Assembly (NCBI GenBank): GCA_030699545.1
Contig: JAUYMC010000015.1
Coordinates: forward strand, 1 to 36,120
Direction: 5' to 3'
Length of the DNA stretch: 36,120 nt
From: Gemmatimonadales bacterium
GTDB taxonomy: Bacteria; Gemmatimonadota; Gemmatimonadetes; Gemmatimonadales; GWC2-71-9
The translations under genes and the position numbers were made by a program. Within the stretch, counting starts at the first letter, position 1. Each line of letters starts with the position of its first letter. Shown piece after piece: positions 8,402 to 16,240 of the stretch. The notes beneath the pieces were generated by a model. The model did not search any database and was not told the DNA's origin. It saw only the letters and a list, made by a program, of their open reading frames with translations.

Positions 8402-10072
8402 TCAGCGTGCCCCCCGCCGGACGGCGGCCCGGCCGCGACTGGCCGCGTTGAGCGAGCGGGTCACGGCGTCGGCGATGTCCCGGTCGGTCGAGATAGGGCG
8501 GCCGGCGAAGTTGATGTTGAAGACCATCTCCGTCGGCCGGTCGTCTGCTCGTTCGCGCTCGGGCCGGGCCGGCTCAGGCCGGGCCGGCGCCGCTGAGCCT
8601 CCGCCGCCTCCACCGCCTCCACCGCCGGCCATCATCTTGCCGGCGGCCCTGAACACACCCGCCGCCGCACCGTGAAGCGCCGCGGCGTTGAGGAAGCCGG
8701 GGACGGCCGCCGGCGCGATGAACGCTGCCGCTGCCGCTCGGGCGAGCATCTCCAACGCCAAGCCGAGGTTACGAACGGCCATCGCATCGAGTTCCTTGCC
8801 GATGGCCTCCTTGACGCTCTCGCCTGCGAGCCAAGCGGCCGCCGCGGCTTGCCCCATGCCAGCGGCTGTTGCCGCTGCCGTGTCAACGATCGTGTCGCGG
8901 AAGCTCTCGTGCTCCTCGCGCTGGCGCTTGAGATCGTCGAGTTCGGCGGCGCGCGCGCGCGCAAGCTTCTGCGCGTCCGTCAACAGGTGCTCGACGCTTT
9001 GCCCTTGGATGTCCCGCTTGGCGATCTCGTGCTGGGTGAACGACGCCAAGGCAGCGTCGGCGCTCGCTTCAACCGTCTTCGCTTCGCTGCGCCTCTGGTT
9101 CTCCGCTGCGATCTCGGCGTCGATGGCGTCCTTGGCGGCCCCCTTGATGGCGTCCCATGCCGTCCGTACGCGCCCGAGGGCGTCGGCGTAGGCTTCGGCC
9201 GCGGGGCTCAGCCCTTCAAGGGCGGCCTGTTGCGCCTTCGTCGCCGTCGTGACGCCCAGCAGCGCGGCCTTCCGGTCCCGAAGCCAGATCAGGTTGTCAG
9301 CTTCGACCCCAATGAGAGCTCGGGCTTGAGCGATCTGCTCTTCGCCGCGCCTGACCGCCTGCTCGACGTTGAACAACTCGCCGAGCGCCCGCTGGCTCTG
9401 GCGGGCGGCCGCGTTCTCCCGCATCCGCTCGTGCTGCTCTTCGAGGCGGATCAACCTCTTGCTCTGCGCCGCTTCCGCCTTCGCCAGCGCGGCCCGCGCG
9501 TCAGTCACACCCTTGATCGCGTCCTGTTCGTCCTCCAGCAGTTTCTGAATCTGAAATGCTTCGTGCTCCGGGAACAGTTCCGGCAGCACGCCGCGGGCCG
9601 CGGCCACCTTGGCGATGAGGTCCTGCTGGGCCCTTGTCAGTTCTTCGACCTTGACGCGGGCGGCGACCGCCGCCTCCTTCATCGTCGCAAGCGCCCCCTC
9701 CATCATCCCGATGCCCTGGCTGGCACCGCGCGCGGCCTTGTCGGCCTCGGCGAGCTTCGCCTTCAGGAACGTGAACGCCGAGATCACGATGCCGGTGATG
9801 CCCATCACCGCGCCCGCGACCGACTGGAGAGCGGTCAGTCCCTTGATCAGATCCTCAGCACGCCGGACCGCCGTCTCCATCGCAAGCGATTTCTGGCGGA
9901 TTGCCTCAGTGAGCCCGCCTACGCTCCCGCGGGCGGCGGCGTCGGCAGCGGCCGACCGGCGGCTCGCGTCGGCGACCCGGTCGACGGCCCGCTCTACACG
10001 ATGCGTCTGATCCTGCGCTTCCCGTGCGCCCTCCTGCCGGAACCTCAGTTCGATGTCGCGGATGACGCTCAT
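8402..10072 (-). CDS. Tape measure protein
   Basis: The product is 556 residues and sets tail length; at the usual 0.15 nm per residue the tail would be about 83 nm. The N-terminal half is Ala/Glu/Arg-rich and helical. A hydrophobic segment near residues 83-105 (LQSVAGAVMGITGIVISAF) is typical of tape measures. Long coiled-coil stretches follow (about 105-380). A second hydrophobic Ala-rich segment lies near 395-470, then a run of ten glycines, a Pro/Arg/Glu linker and a short beta-like end (EMVFNINFAGRPI). The ATG at 10072 has a GGAGG Shine-Dalgarno and overlaps the GT stop as ATGA. The frameshifted chaperone directly upstream fixes the identity. Confidence 0.92.
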   Translation of the reverse strand: MSVIRDIELRFRQEGAREAQDQTHRVERAVDRVADASRRSAAADAAARGSVGGLTEAIRQKSLAMETAVRRAEDLIKGLTALQSVAGAVMGITGIVISAFTFLKAKLAEADKAARGASQGIGMMEGALATMKEAAVAARVKVEELTRAQQDLIAKVAAARGVLPELFPEHEAFQIQKLLEDEQDAIKGVTDARAALAKAEAAQSKRLIRLEEQHERMRENAAARQSQRALGELFNVEQAVRRGEEQIAQARALIGVEADNLIWLRDRKAALLGVTTATKAQQAALEGLSPAAEAYADALGRVRTAWDAIKGAAKDAIDAEIAAENQRRSEAKTVEASADAALASFTQHEIAKRDIQGQSVEHLLTDAQKLARARAAELDDLKRQREEHESFRDTIVDTAAATAAGMGQAAAAAWLAGESVKEAIGKELDAMAVRNLGLALEMLARAAAAAFIAPAAVPGFLNAAALHGAAAGVFRAAGKMMAGGGGGGGGGGSAAPARPEPARPERERADDRPTEMVFNINFAGRPISTDRDIADAVTRSLNAASRGRAAVRRGAR

Positions 10073-10551
10073 CGGCGCCCGCCTCCAGGCGACGCGCCCG
10101 GCGCCGCCGCAGCCGCGACCTTGGCGTCGTACGCATCCGCGGCCCGCCCCGCGGCGTTCACGACATCCAGCGCGTCGAGGAGCGCCGCCGACGGCGCGGG
10201 GTGCAGCAGCGCCAGTTGCCCGTCGCGGGCGTAGCGCTGGGCGCGGAACACGGCCGCGAAGGTTGGGTCGTAGTCGACCTGAGCCACCGGGCAGCGGGTG
10301 AACGCGTCGCCGTCGAGGCCCGACGACGGGCGCAGCACGCGGTCCGCCGACAACTCGATCACGCCGTCACTGCGTCGGCGGGCGCCGTCGAGAACATCAC
10401 CGGGGGCGGCCGGATGGAGCCGGAGCAGCGCGTCCGTGAACGGGCCGCCGCAGTCGCCCAGCGCTGTTCTCCAACCGTTCACCTGGCAGTCCTCGCACGT
10501 CAGGGGACGGGCGTACCGGGAGGCGCGCCAGACCGCCCACCGGAGCAGGCT
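10069..10551 (-). CDS. T extension of tail assembly chaperone, reached by -1 frameshift
   Basis: This frame is open upstream of the slip site but has no convincing start of its own. A -1 slip at GGGAAAA continues reading with AGC CTG CTC and adds 160 residues to the first 172 of the short form, giving a fusion of about 332 residues. The extension begins SLLRWAVWRASRYARP, contains a Cys pair (CEDCQVNGW), and ends with a helical Ala-rich tail. It stops at 10069 in an ATGA overlap with the tape-measure start. In lambda the T part binds the tail tube protein and the G part binds the tape measure; the same division is inferred here. Confidence 0.85.
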   Translation of the reverse strand, partial: SLLRWAVWRASRYARPLTCEDCQVNGWRTALGDCGGPFTDALLRLHPAAPGDVLDGARRRSDGVIELSADRVLRPSSGLDGDAFTRCPVAQVDYDPTFAAVFRAQRYARDGQLALLHPAPSAALLDALDVVNAAGRAADAYDAKVAAAAAPGASPGGGRR

Positions 10552-11066
10552 TTTCCCTCCGGGGCCGCGCTCCCGATGCGGTCGAGATGGTCCGCGATCT
10601 CCTGCCGCGCCTCGTCCGGGACGCGGTCGAGGTGCTCCGTCGGGTAGCAGCGCAGGCCGCCCACGGCGGCAGCGGTCACGCCGGGGAAGTCGGAGACGCG
10701 CTCGATGCCGTAGCGGCACAGATTGTAGGCACGCCGGCCGCGCCAGACCATGAAGCGCTCGAACAACGCCTCGTCCTCCGGGGTCAGCCGGTCCACGTCC
10801 GCCTCGCCGGTACGGATGCGGTCCAGGACGTCGTGGACGGGCTTGCCCAGCACGCCGGCCTCGGCCGTCGCGCGACCGGGTGCCTGCCCGTTGAGCGGCC
10901 GGATCGTGAAGCGGCTCGCGTCGTCGGGCACGACGATCTCGCTGAGGTCGCCGCTCGCGCGGTAGCGCTGGAGCGCCTCGGACGTGTTGGCCGCCGCGAC
11001 CGCCGGGTCGCAGACGCAGACGACGTCCACGAGCGTCCGCGCGTCGGGGTAGAACCTGAGCGCCAT
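10500..11066 (-). CDS. Tail assembly chaperone, short form (lambda G analogue)
   Basis: The product is 188 residues from an ATG at 11066 with AGGAGG six bases upstream. It lies between the tail tube and tape-measure genes, where lambda-type siphophages encode the G/GT chaperones that coat the tape measure during tail assembly. It is largely helical (ALFERFMVWRGRRAYNLCRYG). Codons 171-172 are GGA AAA within G GGA AAA, a canonical -1 slippery heptamer. Ribosomes that do not slip make this short form and end at the TGA at 10500 after 16 further residues rich in Gly and Pro. Primary sequence similarity to lambda G is not evident; identification rests on order and frameshift architecture. Confidence 0.85.
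   Translation of the reverse strand: MALRFYPDARTLVDVVCVCDPAVAAANTSEALQRYRASGDLSEIVVPDDASRFTIRPLNGQAPGRATAEAGVLGKPVHDVLDRIRTGEADVDRLTPEDEALFERFMVWRGRRAYNLCRYGIERVSDFPGVTAAAVGGLRCYPTEHLDRVPDEARQEIADHLDRIGSAAPEGKACSGGRSGAPPGTPVP
10551..10557 (-). other. Programmed -1 frameshift slippery heptamer GGGAAAA
   Basis: On the minus strand the seven bases read G GGA AAA in the frame of the short chaperone, the X XXY YYZ form that allows both tRNAs to re-pair after a -1 slip. Lambda uses GGGAAAG at the same place. Slipping joins the frame ending at 10500 to the one ending at 10069. Downstream bases are very GC-rich and contain GGGCG/CGCCC and GGCGCGCC self-complementary segments that could stimulate slipping, but I did not fold them. 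Confidence 0.88.
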
Positions 11067-11074
11067 GGTGCCTC

Positions 11075-12355
11075 CTACAGCGCGAACGCGAGCCGTGCGT
11101 GCGTCCCCGCGGGCTCGGCGTTGGAGTTGTCGCCTGCGTTGCGGCCCTGCCGGTAGTTGAGCGACTGGCGCACGACGTCACCGCCGAGGTCGCGCAGAGC
11201 GGCGTCGTTGGTCAGATGCGCGGCGGGCAGGTACAGGCAGGCGCCGTCGCCCTTGCCGGGCGGCCCCCAGCCGACGAGGACCGACCGCTCCGTCTGGTCG
11301 AGGAGGTCGTCGTCCACCGTGTCCCACGCACGGGACAACGTCAGCGAGACCTCCGCGTCCTGCTTGGCGATGCGGTAATCGCTCATGCCGAGGATCGAGT
11401 CCGATCGCGAGAGCGGGGCGAGGGTGTTGGTGATGGACGCCGAGAACTCGTCCACGCCGACGACGTTGCGGGCCAGTTCCCAGGGCGCGGCGCCGGTCGC
11501 AGCCCCGGAGATCACGGCGTAGGAGCCGAGGGCGTGGACGATGGCGCCCGCTTCGTAGGTCGGCGGGGAGACGTCTGCGCTGGCGTGGTCGGTGTCGGCG
11601 TGCGCCGCCCGCAGCGTCACCTCGCAGACCACCTTGCGCCCGTCGTAGGAGATGGCGAGCGATTCCATTCGGCACCCAACGGCCACCGCGCGCCAGCCGT
11701 CGCCGTCGATGATCAGCGCGATCGACGGCCCGAACAGCGCCTCGTCCGTGGTGAGGTGGAACACGCGACACAGCCGCGCCTCGTCGTCCAAGACGAGCCC
11801 GGCGCTGAGGGCCGGGCTGTGGATCAGCGTGGCCGGGGCCGACTTGCCCGTGATGGCCGAGAACTCGGCCCGGCCTGCGATCTCCGTGGCGAGCATGTCG
11901 CCGACGACGGCGGCCGCGAAGTCGGCCACGCCCACAGTGAACCGGGTCGCGGAGCTGGCGCCCGTCGCGGTCACCAGCAGCGCCGCCGGGTTGTGGACGC
12001 CCATGCCGCTCGCGATCATCTGGGCAAGCGGGACCTGCCCGTAGTAGCTGAACGTCCCTCCGTGGACGCCCGCCGTCCGGAGGCTCGCCTTGACCTTGAT
12101 GGTGCCGGTCAGACGCCGGACCCTGCTACCGCCGGACCAGACCGTCACCGGCTCGGGCGGGCGGTGGTAGAAGCCGTCACGGCCGTCGGCGTTCTCGGTG
12201 GTCTCCGCCTCAAGGCTGGACAGGTCGACCGAGGCAAGCTCGAACTCGGCCTGCCGGAAGACCAGAGCCGCGACGTCCGGCAAGCCGGTGGCGGCGGCGA
12301 TGCTGCCGAAGCTGCTCTCAGCGGCGACGGCGAGCGCTCTTACGTGGGTGGTCAT
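11075..12355 (-). CDS. Major tail (tube) protein
   Basis: The product is 426 residues from an ATG at 12355 with GGGAGG upstream and an ATGA overlap with the preceding stop. It sits directly upstream of the chaperone pair and directly after the terminator candidate, the standard place of the tube protein. The sequence is beta-rich (RLTGTIKVKASLRT, RKVVCEVTLRAAH, YRIAKQDAEVSLTLSRAW) with moderate hydrophobicity, as expected for a tube subunit. The length exceeds the usual 150-250 residues, so an additional surface domain is likely. No database comparison was possible. Confidence 0.78.
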   Translation of the reverse strand: MTTHVRALAVAAESSFGSIAAATGLPDVAALVFRQAEFELASVDLSSLEAETTENADGRDGFYHRPPEPVTVWSGGSRVRRLTGTIKVKASLRTAGVHGGTFSYYGQVPLAQMIASGMGVHNPAALLVTATGASSATRFTVGVADFAAAVVGDMLATEIAGRAEFSAITGKSAPATLIHSPALSAGLVLDDEARLCRVFHLTTDEALFGPSIALIIDGDGWRAVAVGCRMESLAISYDGRKVVCEVTLRAAHADTDHASADVSPPTYEAGAIVHALGSYAVISGAATGAAPWELARNVVGVDEFSASITNTLAPLSRSDSILGMSDYRIAKQDAEVSLTLSRAWDTVDDDLLDQTERSVLVGWGPPGKGDGACLYLPAAHLTNDAALRDLGGDVVRQSLNYRQGRNAGDNSNAEPAGTHARLAFAL

Positions 12356-12837
12356 GAAGCCTCCCGGTACAGCAAGGTCATGGGAATCGGGTTCATCAGC
12401 ATGGCGCCGTCTGCGGTCCAGACGCCGGCCACATGCTCGCCCTCGAAGCCGACGTGCTCGATGCCGCTGGCGGGCCGGTCCCAGTTGTCGGGGTCGGTGA
12501 CGCGCCGCACGATTGACTCGGCGTCCTCGGCAGCGATCGTCTGCGCTTCAAGCCGGCTACCGTGGACGCCGACGTGGTAGAGCACGCGGATTGCGACGCG
12601 CGCCCGGAGCCGGCGGCTTGCCGTCTGCGGCTGCGCCTCGCCGTCGTCGTGCGGGCCGGCGAGCCACGCGAGGTCACAGACGCGGCTCTGGACTACCGCG
12701 GCGTCGCGGACCTGCTCCAGCGGCGCGATGGCGCCCGTGCCGTCATCGAGAAAGACGAACGTCTGCTCGGGGCTCGTGCGCGGGACGACCTGCGCCACCT
12801 GGTCCTGGAGGACAGCGAGAGCGGCGCGGACACCCAT
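12352..12837 (-). CDS. Tail terminator / tail completion protein
   Basis: The product is 161 residues. The ATG at 12837 overlaps the preceding stop by one base (TGATG). The layout matches tail terminators: an N-terminal helix (MGVRAALAVLQDQVAQVV), a central beta-rich part (RARVAIRVLYHVGVHGS), then a C-terminal part with VRRVTDPDNWDRP. It lies between the neck protein and the tube protein, as terminators that cap the tube and form the tail side of the joint do. It may be of the Mu gp37-like type. Assignment is by order, length and fold impression, not by a diagnostic motif. Confidence 0.65.
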   Translation of the reverse strand: MGVRAALAVLQDQVAQVVPRTSPEQTFVFLDDGTGAIAPLEQVRDAAVVQSRVCDLAWLAGPHDDGEAQPQTASRRLRARVAIRVLYHVGVHGSRLEAQTIAAEDAESIVRRVTDPDNWDRPASGIEHVGFEGEHVAGVWTADGAMLMNPIPMTLLYREAS

Positions 12838-13442
12838 CAGCGCCCCACCATCAGGCGGTCGACCTGCTCGCCGATCACGATGTCCAGCTCTACCATCTCC
12901 GCGTCGTGGTGGCCGAGGAACGGGCGGTCCTCGTTGACCGCCGGGCCGTACTCACGAGCCGGGCCGCGGATAGAGACGGTGCCCTGCTCGGCCGTGACTT
13001 GGACGGCGTCGATGGACCGCATGAGCTGGCCGGACAGCACCAGATCGACCTCCGCCGATCTGATGTTGCCCTTGCGACTGGCCTGCTTGTACTCCCGGTA
13101 CCCGCCGTCGTAGTACCGTCCAGTGATCGGCCAACTCTTCCCCGCCGGTGGCCTACCGCTGGCGCTGAGCAGCCTGCGCGGTCGGCCGGGGCCGTAGGCG
13201 GGCTTGCCGCCCTTGGGCTTGAGACGTATCGCCGTCTCGGACCGGAGCCCTACGGTCATCGCCTTCGTCGCGTAGGCGGCCAGCGGCTCACCGTCGGCGC
13301 CGATGCCGAGCCGCGTCGTGCGGTTCACGATGATCTCGACGGACCACGCGGTCACGGCGGCCATGGCCTGCTCGTCCCACAGCGTGATGTCGTCGAGGCG
13401 GGTGCCCTCGATACGGATGCCGACGTTGACGGTGATGGCCAT
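12837..13442 (-). CDS. Neck / virion morphogenesis protein (Mu gpG or HK97 gp10 type)
   Basis: The product is 201 residues from an ATG at 13442, five bases past the previous TAG. The C-terminal half has features common in head-tail joining proteins: ITGRYYDGGYREYKQ, DLVLSGQLMRSID, REYGPAVNEDRPFLG. The N-terminus is a beta-helix pair (MAITVNVGIRIEGTRLDDIT) and the middle is basic. It follows the Mu F-like gene and precedes the terminator, fitting a neck or completion protein that acts when heads and tails join. The upstream part of a longer open frame here is a shadow of the Mu F-like gene. Confidence 0.72.
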   Translation of the reverse strand: MAITVNVGIRIEGTRLDDITLWDEQAMAAVTAWSVEIIVNRTTRLGIGADGEPLAAYATKAMTVGLRSETAIRLKPKGGKPAYGPGRPRRLLSASGRPPAGKSWPITGRYYDGGYREYKQASRKGNIRSAEVDLVLSGQLMRSIDAVQVTAEQGTVSIRGPAREYGPAVNEDRPFLGHHDAEMVELDIVIGEQVDRLMVGR

Positions 13443-13444
13443 GG

Positions 13445-14596
13445 CTACCGCCGCCTTCGTCGCGCGGCCGCGGCGTTGACGCGGCGCACGTCGGTGTCGG
13501 TCGCGGCTTCGATGCCGCGCCGCTCGGCGATGGCCGGGGACAGCGCCATGAATCGGTGCCGGCAGTTGTACCCGCCGGCGCTCATGAGCGCGCCGGGGAT
13601 CTGGCGGTTGTCGAGTTGGCCGACAAGGTCCAGCGGCCAGACCTTGCCCGCCTCCAACATCGCCCGGCAGAACGGCCGTGTCAGCCCGTCCTCGGGCCCG
13701 CCGTAGAAGAAGGTCTGTAGTCCGGCCTTCTCGGCGACGGTCAGGTTGACCGTGCGATCGAAGATGGCCGCCTCGGTCCGGGCCGCGGTAACAGCGCGCG
13801 CCCGCGACGTCTCCAGCCGCTCGGCGATGCGCTCCACCGCCTGCGGCAAGCTCTCCATCGTCAGCGCCGATCGCAGGCCCTCGCGGAGCAGGGCCGCGTC
13901 CGGGCCGACCACCTTGGTCGCCCAGAACGCCTCGGACTGATCGCGGATGGCCGCCTTGATCGCGAGCGTGTCGGTGGAGACGACACCCGCTGGCAGGGCC
14001 TGAACGGCCGTTGACTTGTTCGCCGTCTCGATGACTCGCCGCTGGTCCTCCGACCACTGAGCGCGGGCCTCGATGATGCCAGCGCCCTCCAGAATATCCT
14101 CGAACCCCTGGAGGTTGGCGTTCAGGACCGCGGCCGACTCCGGCCGCGTCGGGTTGCGGATCGCCTCTTCGAGCACCGTGATGATCCGCGCGTGAAGCTC
14201 GCGTAGGTGGCCCTCGAAGGCATCGACGGTGTCGATCTCGATCTCCAGCCGGTCGGCCATGAGGCCGAGCAGTTCGCCGAACTCGCCACCGACGCGCCGG
14301 GCCTCGGTCCGCATGCGGCGGATCTTGGCTCGGGTGCGCCCGCTCTCATCGGCGAGCAGCAGCCGCCCGTCACCGTGCTCCACGCCGCAGCCGGGGCAGG
14401 TGTGCGCGCCCGGGTCGAGGGCGGAACGTAGCCCGGCCAGGGCCGCTCGCGCGCGCAGGCGTGCAGGCGCGGGCGTGCCGTCGTCCGCGTCAGCCAGGCG
14501 CTGCAGTCGCGCCACCGCGTCCGCGGCGAGACCGGCCGACCACTCGGCGATCTCGACCGGGGAGCGGCCGTGAGCGTCGCGGGCGGCTCCGGTCAC
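13445..14596 (-). CDS. Mu F-like / SPP1 gp7-like minor head protein
   Basis: The product is 383 residues, read from the GTG at 14596 that overlaps the preceding stop as GTGA. The C-terminal region is diagnostic: ARTEAAIFDRTVN, then DGLTRPFCRAMLEAGKVW, then GGYNCRHRFMALSP, the Cys/His-bearing end of Mu F-family minor head proteins. The N-terminal half is helical and includes a CPGCGVEHGDG pair that could bind zinc. Family members sit inside the head near the portal and may be ejected. Here the gene lies after the major capsid gene and two further genes, whereas it often follows the portal gene directly. Confidence 0.85.
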   Translation of the reverse strand: MTGAARDAHGRSPVEIAEWSAGLAADAVARLQRLADADDGTPAPARLRARAALAGLRSALDPGAHTCPGCGVEHGDGRLLLADESGRTRAKIRRMRTEARRVGGEFGELLGLMADRLEIEIDTVDAFEGHLRELHARIITVLEEAIRNPTRPESAAVLNANLQGFEDILEGAGIIEARAQWSEDQRRVIETANKSTAVQALPAGVVSTDTLAIKAAIRDQSEAFWATKVVGPDAALLREGLRSALTMESLPQAVERIAERLETSRARAVTAARTEAAIFDRTVNLTVAEKAGLQTFFYGGPEDGLTRPFCRAMLEAGKVWPLDLVGQLDNRQIPGALMSAGGYNCRHRFMALSPAIAERRGIEAATDTDVRRVNAAAARRRRR

Positions 14597-15606
14597 AGCC
14601 GCATGTCCCGCGTGAACGTCCGCGTCGGGGCCGAAGTGAAGCTGGAGCGGCCGAGGCGCGCCGTGGGGCCGGGGTTGACCTCGGTCTCGCCCTCGTCGAC
14701 CACCCCATCGCCGTCGTCGTCGACCCATGGGATCGACTGCATGACCGTCGCATACTGGCGCTCTGCGCTGTCCATGTAGTGGTCGCGCGCGGCCCCGCGA
14801 TCAGCGCCGGCGCCCGCGTGCCCCTGCATCACCAGGTACGCCGTGAGGAACGCGTGGACCAGCCGGAAGCCCGCGCCCGAGACGTCGTGCTCCCGGCGGC
14901 CGCGCTCGCGCAGGTCGCGCCGGAGCCACGCGACGAGAAGGTCGCGGGCCGCGTCGATCTGCGGCTGCCACGACGTCTGACGCGCGGGGACCTGGACGGC
15001 CAGCGACGGCACGAGCACGAGGACGTCGCGCGTGTTCAACCCCGTCTCGAAGGGCTGCCGCACGACGTCCAGTAGGCCCTCGTAGCGCCGCCGTGTGCGC
15101 GGGACGCCCGCGCCGTGGTCCTCCTGCCAGTCGACGCGCCACGCTATCGGGCGCGCAAGCGCCGTCTCGATGGGCTCGCCGGCGCCTGCGCCAAGCTCGG
15201 CGGTGTAGACCGACCAGCGCAACTCGTCGCCGGCCGCGACCGTGAGCGCCTGCCCGAGCGGTTCGGCAAGCTCCACGGTTGTGTTGGTCGGGAACGAGCG
15301 GATCTGGACGGGGATGACGCCGTGGCGCGCCGTGACGAGGTGGGCGTGGCCGCCCTGCTGGCCCTGGAGGCCGGACGTCAGGGCTGGCAGCGCCGCAGTC
15401 GTCAGCGTTCGGCGGTCGGCCGACAGCGCGGTCACGCTGGCGTCGACTGCCACGCGCGAGAACGCCGGCGTCAGGTCGCCGAGCGTCGGGTGCCGGACGG
15501 TCAGGACCGGGGCGACGGCGGGCGGCCCCGCGTCCTCGTAGACGGCGGTGGGCGCGTGCCACCAGAGGCGATACGCGACGCCGACGGTGGCGGTCAGACG
15601 GTCCAA
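14593..15606 (-). CDS. Probable head-tail connector with EF-hand-like loop
   Basis: The product is 337 residues from a TTG at 15606, overlapping the preceding gene by 13 bases; GAGGGAGA about ten bases upstream could be the ribosome site. Residues about 30-135 look like a beta domain, and residues 216-262 are helical (AARDLLVAWLRRDLRERG), reminiscent of connector adaptors. Near the C-terminus, residues 296-307 (DDDGDGVVDEGE) match an EF-hand/dockerin calcium loop: Asp at positions 1, 3 and 5, Gly 6, Val 8, Glu 12. Family not recognised; the connector role is inferred from its place between capsid and neck genes. Confidence 0.7.
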   Translation of the reverse strand: MDRLTATVGVAYRLWWHAPTAVYEDAGPPAVAPVLTVRHPTLGDLTPAFSRVAVDASVTALSADRRTLTTAALPALTSGLQGQQGGHAHLVTARHGVIPVQIRSFPTNTTVELAEPLGQALTVAAGDELRWSVYTAELGAGAGEPIETALARPIAWRVDWQEDHGAGVPRTRRRYEGLLDVVRQPFETGLNTRDVLVLVPSLAVQVPARQTSWQPQIDAARDLLVAWLRRDLRERGRREHDVSGAGFRLVHAFLTAYLVMQGHAGAGADRGAARDHYMDSAERQYATVMQSIPWVDDDGDGVVDEGETEVNPGPTARLGRSSFTSAPTRTFTRDMRL

Positions 15607-16199
15607 CGCAGGACGTCTCCCTCGCGCTCGATGGTGGCGTTGTGCTGCTCAGCGGCCAGACGTCGGGCGGCGCGCAGGACGTAGGGCAGGCGGCTCGCCT
15701 CGACGCCGAGCTCGGCCGCGACGTCGGCGCGGGTCGCCTCGCCTCGTCCGCGGAGGTAGTCGACGAGGCACTGCTCGGGCGTCGGGGGTGTCGGCTCGTG
15801 CGGCTCGTCTGCGACGCCGACGCCCTCCGGCGCCGCCGGAGGCGCCGGCGGGGGCGTCTCTACCTCGCGGTCCGCGTCGGCCACGGTCTCGACGATGAGC
15901 GGCGGGGCGGGCGCGTCTGCGCCCTCGGGCGCCGCGTCCTCGTCGAACTGCCACCCGCACCGCGGGCAGTGGGAGGGCGCGGCCCCGGCGCCCGCCGATT
16001 GGGGGGCGCCGGGCGCCGGGGCCGCGGGACGATGTGGCTGCTGGACTGCGGGCGTCACGGGTAGCGGGTGGAGGCGGGTCCGCAGCGCGGGGCTCGCGGC
16101 CTGCTCGTGCGTCAGTTCGACGATGTCGCCGGCGTGGGCCCAGCCCCCGGCGACCCTGATGCGGTCGCCGGGGTTCTCGGGCTGGAAGCGGTATCGCAT
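15594..16199 (-). CDS. Zinc-ribbon and winged-helix-like small head-region protein
   Basis: The product is 201 residues. I prefer the ATG at 16199 (GGGGAG four to five bases upstream) over a TTG four codons earlier. Order of parts: a small basic/beta N-terminus (MRYRFQPENPGDRIRV), a Pro/Ala linker, a CPRCGWQFDEDA zinc knuckle, a second Pro/Glu linker, then a helical C-terminus (CLVDYLRGRGEATRADVAAELGVEASRLPYVLRAARRL) resembling a winged-helix or HTH unit. It follows the major capsid gene. Similar short proteins with an N-terminal beta patch occur after capsid genes in phages, but a DNA-contact role is only suggested by the HTH-like end. Confidence 0.68.
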   Translation of the reverse strand: MRYRFQPENPGDRIRVAGGWAHAGDIVELTHEQAASPALRTRLHPLPVTPAVQQPHRPAAPAPGAPQSAGAGAAPSHCPRCGWQFDEDAAPEGADAPAPPLIVETVADADREVETPPPAPPAAPEGVGVADEPHEPTPPTPEQCLVDYLRGRGEATRADVAAELGVEASRLPYVLRAARRLAAEQHNATIEREGDVLRWTV

Positions 16200-16240
16200 C
16201 GGGCTCCCCAATGCCCGCGGATGCTACGGGCGGATCATGC

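Noticed and set aside
8590-8640. Repeated CCACCGCCT bases in the tape-measure gene as a tandem repeat element
   Set aside because: It is simply the codon run for ten glycines in the linker and has no regular repeat unit beyond that.
10552-11181. Upstream part of the -1 chaperone frame as an independent gene
   Set aside because: Before the slip site this frame is a shadow of the short chaperone. Only the part after GGGAAAA carries plausible coding, so it is treated as the frameshift extension.
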